Shown here in pieces: positions 61,190 through 64,000 of a DNA stretch of 64,000 nt. Each line of letters opens with the position of its first letter. Position 1 is the first letter of the stretch. The DNA is from Faecalicatena fissicatena (GTDB lineage Bacteria; Bacillota; Clostridia; Lachnospirales; Lachnospiraceae): positions 1-64,000 of the forward strand of contig LDAQ01000012.1 in assembly GCA_001028025.1 (NCBI GenBank), written 5' to 3'. The notes under the pieces are model-generated. The model was not told the DNA's origin and searched no databases. It saw only the letters and a list, made by a program, of their open reading frames with translations. A program made the position numbers and the translations under genes.

Positions 61190-61975
61190 TCACAGCTCCC
61201 AGTATACCGGTACCATATTCTCAAAAGTACAGAACTTACGAAAACCAATTTTCTTTAATATTTCTTTTACATCCTCAATATGATCCCCCAGATGCGCCGT
61301 ATCATGTGTATCAGACCCAATTGTTAGAATCTTTCCGCCCAGTTCATAATACCGCCTGAGAATTGCCCGGGACGGCATTAAGTCCTTCAGCCCGTATTTG
61401 AAGCTGGACGTATTCACTTCGATACCTTTTCCATCTGCAATGACCTGACCGAGTATCTTATCCACAAATCCCATGATTTTTTCATCCGGATATTCCCCAT
61501 GCTGGTCATAACGCTTGATCATATCCAGATGTCCCAGAACCGAATAGTTCTTATATCTTTTTACCACCTCATATGTGGCCTCATAATATGCGCACTGAAA
61601 CTCCTCCTGTGTTTTCCCTTTCTGGAACTCATAGTTCCAGAATTCCCGGTCATCGACCTGATGATTGCTGAGAATCACAAAATCAAAGGGATATTTTTCA
61701 TAGTCCTGCTGAAAACATTCCGTTGTATGGAGCTGTACGCCAAATTCTATCCCCGCTCTCACCGTCAGTTTTCCCTGATACTTCTGCCTGATCCTTTCCA
61801 GTTCTTTGAAATAGTTCTCATAGTCACAGTTCAGGTCCGTTTTCACACCATAGTCCACGTGCTCTGTAAATGCGATTTCCTCCAGCCCCACCTGAACCGC
61901 CTTTTTGGCCATCGCTTCCATAGGGCACTCGGAATCATCACTATAATAAGTATGGACATGATAATCTGCCTGCAT
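61190..61975 (-). CDS. hisJ: PHP-domain phosphatase, HisJ/histidinol-phosphatase family
   Basis: A 261-aa metal-dependent phosphoesterase: DYHVHTYYSDDSECPMEAM (first HxH metal motif), AFTEHVDYG, VRAGIEFGVQLH, GHLDMIKRYD and the closing IGSDTHDTAHLGDH. It resembles HisJ-type histidinol phosphatase; no histidine biosynthesis genes are near, so another phosphate substrate is possible. Start next to the stop of the acetyltransferase remnant (15 bp). Confidence 0.88.
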   Translation of the reverse strand: MQADYHVHTYYSDDSECPMEAMAKKAVQVGLEEIAFTEHVDYGVKTDLNCDYENYFKELERIRQKYQGKLTVRAGIEFGVQLHTTECFQQDYEKYPFDFVILSNHQVDDREFWNYEFQKGKTQEEFQCAYYEATYEVVKRYKNYSVLGHLDMIKRYDQHGEYPDEKIMGFVDKILGQVIADGKGIEVNTSSFKYGLKDLMPSRAILRRYYELGGKILTIGSDTHDTAHLGDHIEDVKEILKKIGFRKFCTFENMVPVYWEL

Positions 61976-61990
61976 TTTTTTCCTCCTGCT

Positions 61991-62394
61991 TCAGCTGTTT
62001 CGAAGTTCTGCCTCTTCCAGCAGATCTGCTTCTTCAAACTTCCTGTCTTTATAATAATATTTCTTATCTCGGTCATCAATTTCCCTAATCACTCTGCACG
62101 GATTTCCAGCCGCGACACAATTGGGCGGAATGTCTTTTGTCACGATACTTCCCGCACCGACCACACTGTTTTCTCCGATACGCACGCCCGGGCAGATCAC
62201 GGCACCCGCGCCAATCCAACAGTTATTCTCTATGATTACCGGATCCGCGTACATATATTCTCTCATCTCAGGATTGACAGGATGTCCGACTGTTGCAATC
62301 GTCACTGCCGGACCTAACAGCACTTTTTCTCCGATCGTGATGCTCACGTCATCTACAAAATTGCAGTTGCCCGAATTCTTTCTTTCATTGTCAT
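61991..62394 (-). pseudogene. Maltose/galactoside O-acetyltransferase with internal deletion
   Basis: The start is present (AAAGGAG, then an ATG at 62394 and MTMKERI) but after about a dozen codons the frame closes. The sequence continues in another frame with SGNCNFVDDVSITIGEKVLL and the left-handed beta-helix repeats (GAGAVICPGVRIGENSVVGAG, split) to a normal C-terminus. About 85 N-terminal and first-coil residues are missing compared with the neighbour at 62434-63054. A shortened frame from 62347 could be translated but would lack the substrate-binding part. Confidence 0.8.
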
Positions 62395-62433
62395 ACCTGT
62401 TTTCTCCTTTATTTCCTGCTATCTCTGCTCTGT

Positions 62434-63054
62434 TCAGAGGTTCTGTACCACTTCCCAGGCCTCCGTGTCAAATTCTTTATCTTTATAATAAAACTTTTTG
62501 TCTTCCTCCGTGATCTTCCGGATAACCTTACACGGATTCCCGCCTGCTACTACCCAGTCAGGGATATCCTTAGTCACCACGCTGCCCGCACCAATGACTG
62601 TATTGCTTCCGATATGTACTCCCGGAAGAATCACTGTGTTGCCGCCGATCCACACGTTGTCTCCTATGGAAACTGCTATGCCGTATTCATACTTGGATTT
62701 TCTGGATACCGGGTGTACCGGGTGCCCTGCCGTATAGATCGAGACATTGGGTGCCAGCTGGCAGTTGTCACCGATTGTGACTTTAGCCACGTCTATAATC
62801 GTGCAGTTATAGTTTGCAAAGAAACTCTTTCCCACTTCGATGTTGGAACCATAATCACAATAAAACGGCGGATTAATAAAGGCGCCTTCAGATTTGCCAA
62901 GCATTTCTTTAATTATCTTTTTTAATCCCTCATAGTCTGAGCGGTCCGCAGTATTCAGTTCCTGCATCAGTTTTCTGCATCGCTTCTGTTCCTCCATTAC
63001 GGAATCATCGGAAATATACGCCATCCCCAGGTCTCTTCGTTCTCTGTTATCCAT
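62434..63054 (-). CDS. Sugar O-acetyltransferase (maltose O-acetyltransferase family)
   Basis: A 206-aa hexapeptide-repeat acetyltransferase. N-terminal mac domain (MAYISDDSVMEEQKRCRKLM), then left-handed beta helix with VGKSFFANYNCTIID, IYTAGHPVHP (catalytic histidine) and WIGGNTVILPGVHIGSNTVIG, split, ending in VAGGNPCKVIRKI. Transfers acetyl from acetyl-CoA to a sugar hydroxyl. AGGAGGTAGTGAAT precedes the ATG at 63054, preferred over 63096. It lies 40 bp from the truncated paralogue. Confidence 0.92.
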   Translation of the reverse strand: MDNRERRDLGMAYISDDSVMEEQKRCRKLMQELNTADRSDYEGLKKIIKEMLGKSEGAFINPPFYCDYGSNIEVGKSFFANYNCTIIDVAKVTIGDNCQLAPNVSIYTAGHPVHPVSRKSKYEYGIAVSIGDNVWIGGNTVILPGVHIGSNTVIGAGSVVTKDIPDWVVAGGNPCKVIRKITEEDKKFYYKDKEFDTEAWEVVQNL

Positions 63055-63190
63055 ATTCACTACCTCCTGATCATTTTCTCTTTTTAAATGTTCCATTGCA
63101 TACTAGTAGTCCGTTCTCCAAGTACGTGTGCATATAGCACCTGCTATCTGCCTGTTAGACTGACCTGAATCTACATGTACCAGTCATTTC

Positions 63191-64000
63191 TTATATTGTA
63201 TCAGCTGTTAGATTTTTCATCCATTTATACTTCTTATAATGCAGGTAAACCGCGGGCAGCTTCACGAATTCATCCAGATTCAGCAGGAAATAGACTACGA
63301 GAATCGGAAGCTTCCACACAAATGCGGCCAGTATACCGATAGGTACGATAATCACCCACATTGTTATCAGATCGCAGAAAAGCCCAAACCGGGTGTCACC
63401 CCCTGCACAGAAGATTCCGGCAATTATGGTAGAATTCATTGCCTTCCCTATCATGTAATAGGCACATATAAAAAGCATCATTTTCAGATATTCCTGCGCC
63501 TGCCCGCTGAGAGTGGATGCAAACCGTATGATCAGCGGACTGCATGCAAGAAGCAGGCCACCCGACAGCGCTCCAGCAGCCAGTGAAAGTCTGCAGAGCC
63601 TTCCGCCATACTCCTTTGCCAGCTCCAGATCCCCTCTGCCCAGTTCGTTTCCCACCAGAATTCCGCTGCCGGTCCCAATTCCAAGACACATACAGGCAAT
63701 GATATTTTTCGCAATATTTGCGATGGAATTAGCAGCTACCGCGTCACTGCCCAGATGCCCCATAATCACGGAAAACATTGCAAATCCGCAGCCCCATACA
63801 AGTTCGTTTCCTAATACAGGAACTGTGTAATGATAAAAATCTTTTTTCAGTCCCCCGCTGTCTGCTTTCAGATATTTCCACCGGATGCGGACTGTACTTT
63901 TCTTTCTGTTCTCCAGAAGTACAAGCAGTAACTCCACTGCCCGTGAAAATGTTGTGGCAAGCGCTGCCCCCACAATTCCCATTTTCGGGAATCCCAGTAA
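63191..64000 (-). CDS. MATE-family efflux transporter, partial (5' end beyond window)
   Basis: C-terminal 270 residues of a MATE transporter. The frame is open to the window edge: LGFPKMGIVGAALATTFSRA at its start is a mid-protein MATE segment, followed by several membrane helices (GNELVWGCGFAMFSVIMGHLGS, IGTGSGILVGNELGRGDLELA) and a final RFGLFCDLITMWVIIVPIGILAAF. It differs from the MATE gene at 21339-22676. The substrate cannot be read from this part. Confidence 0.9.
   Translation of the reverse strand, partial: LLGFPKMGIVGAALATTFSRAVELLLVLLENRKKSTVRIRWKYLKADSGGLKKDFYHYTVPVLGNELVWGCGFAMFSVIMGHLGSDAVAANSIANIAKNIIACMCLGIGTGSGILVGNELGRGDLELAKEYGGRLCRLSLAAGALSGGLLLACSPLIIRFASTLSGQAQEYLKMMLFICAYYMIGKAMNSTIIAGIFCAGGDTRFGLFCDLITMWVIIVPIGILAAFVWKLPILVVYFLLNLDEFVKLPAVYLHYKKYKWMKNLTADTI

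Noticed and set aside
1..64000. tRNA, rRNA, prophage, complete insertion sequence or conjugative element
   Set aside because: I saw no cloverleaf with conserved T-arm, no rRNA segments, and no integrase, terminase or relaxase frames. The only transposase-like gene is the Rpn-family nuclease.

Overview
This 64 kb window looks like the chromosome of a gut Firmicute of the class Clostridia, most likely a Lachnospiraceae member. The evidence is indirect: AAGGAGG-type ribosome binding sites, sigma-A promoters of the TTGACA-N17-TATAAT type, AgrC/LytTR, BceAB, DUF4179/ECF, Rpn, DUF1538 and EFR1 genes, an oxygen-protection pair (ferritin plus superoxide reductase), and no rRNA, tRNA, phage or conjugation genes to fix the taxon. 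No CRISPR array was seen.

Layout. 0.4-11.2 kb (mostly minus strand) is a carbohydrate locus: GH1 phospho-beta-glucosidase, a large GH106-like hydrolase, a PTS EIIBC permease with a divergent AraC regulator, then rhaA, a LacI regulator and rhaB behind a promoter flanked by two operator-like boxes. Together they suggest uptake and splitting of a rhamnose-glucose glycoside, although no RhaD aldolase is present. 11.2-16.9 kb carries a four-domain sulfur/CoA-disulfide reductase, a DedA protein and an AgrC/AgrA-like two-component pair. 18.1-21.0 kb is a BceAB-type ABC transporter. 21.0-30.9 kb holds a frameshifted YefM antitoxin, a MATE pump, an FGGY kinase, ferritin plus superoxide reductase, an ECF sigma/anti-sigma pair and small regulators. 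31.4-48.2 kb holds an iron-hydrogenase-like protein, DegV, a UroD-family methyltransferase, two large hybrid sensor kinases, MarR/FUSC, a zinc-ribbon array protein with an embedded nuclease-like domain, a toroid protein and an AraC regulator. 48.3-50.7 kb is a DUF1538 membrane protein with a tandem PII protein behind a structured leader. 50.8-54.9 kb is a sugar operon collapsed by an internal deletion. 55-64 kb is a patchwork of DUF4180, an XRE-superoxide-reductase fusion, Rpn, a wrecked HTH-Uma2 gene, acetyltransferases, an EFR1 ferredoxin protein, a PHP phosphatase and a partial MATE gene.

The most striking content is intergenic. Five long palindromic elements (A 17009-17360, B 17602-17954, C 30990-31347, D 45959-46245, E 55850-56218), plus a solo end (F, near 24453), share a left end resembling GGGGGACGCCTG and the same nested-stem architecture. 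Four of them share the motif GCATTCACCG...CTGAT...CGGCTCAGGC. Their stems differ in sequence but keep pairing, which is the pattern expected of a selected structure. They are either an undescribed structured RNA/DNA family or a non-autonomous mobile repeat. A second repeated element is a roughly 100-nt leader ending in a terminator-like hairpin, present at 48344-48445 and 55234-55331 upstream of unrelated genes; it behaves like a candidate riboswitch or attenuator.

The window also shows repeated gene decay by internal deletion and frameshift: the yefM remnant, the substrate-binding-protein/DhaL junction, the Uma2/TIGR04076 chimera and a truncated acetyltransferase.
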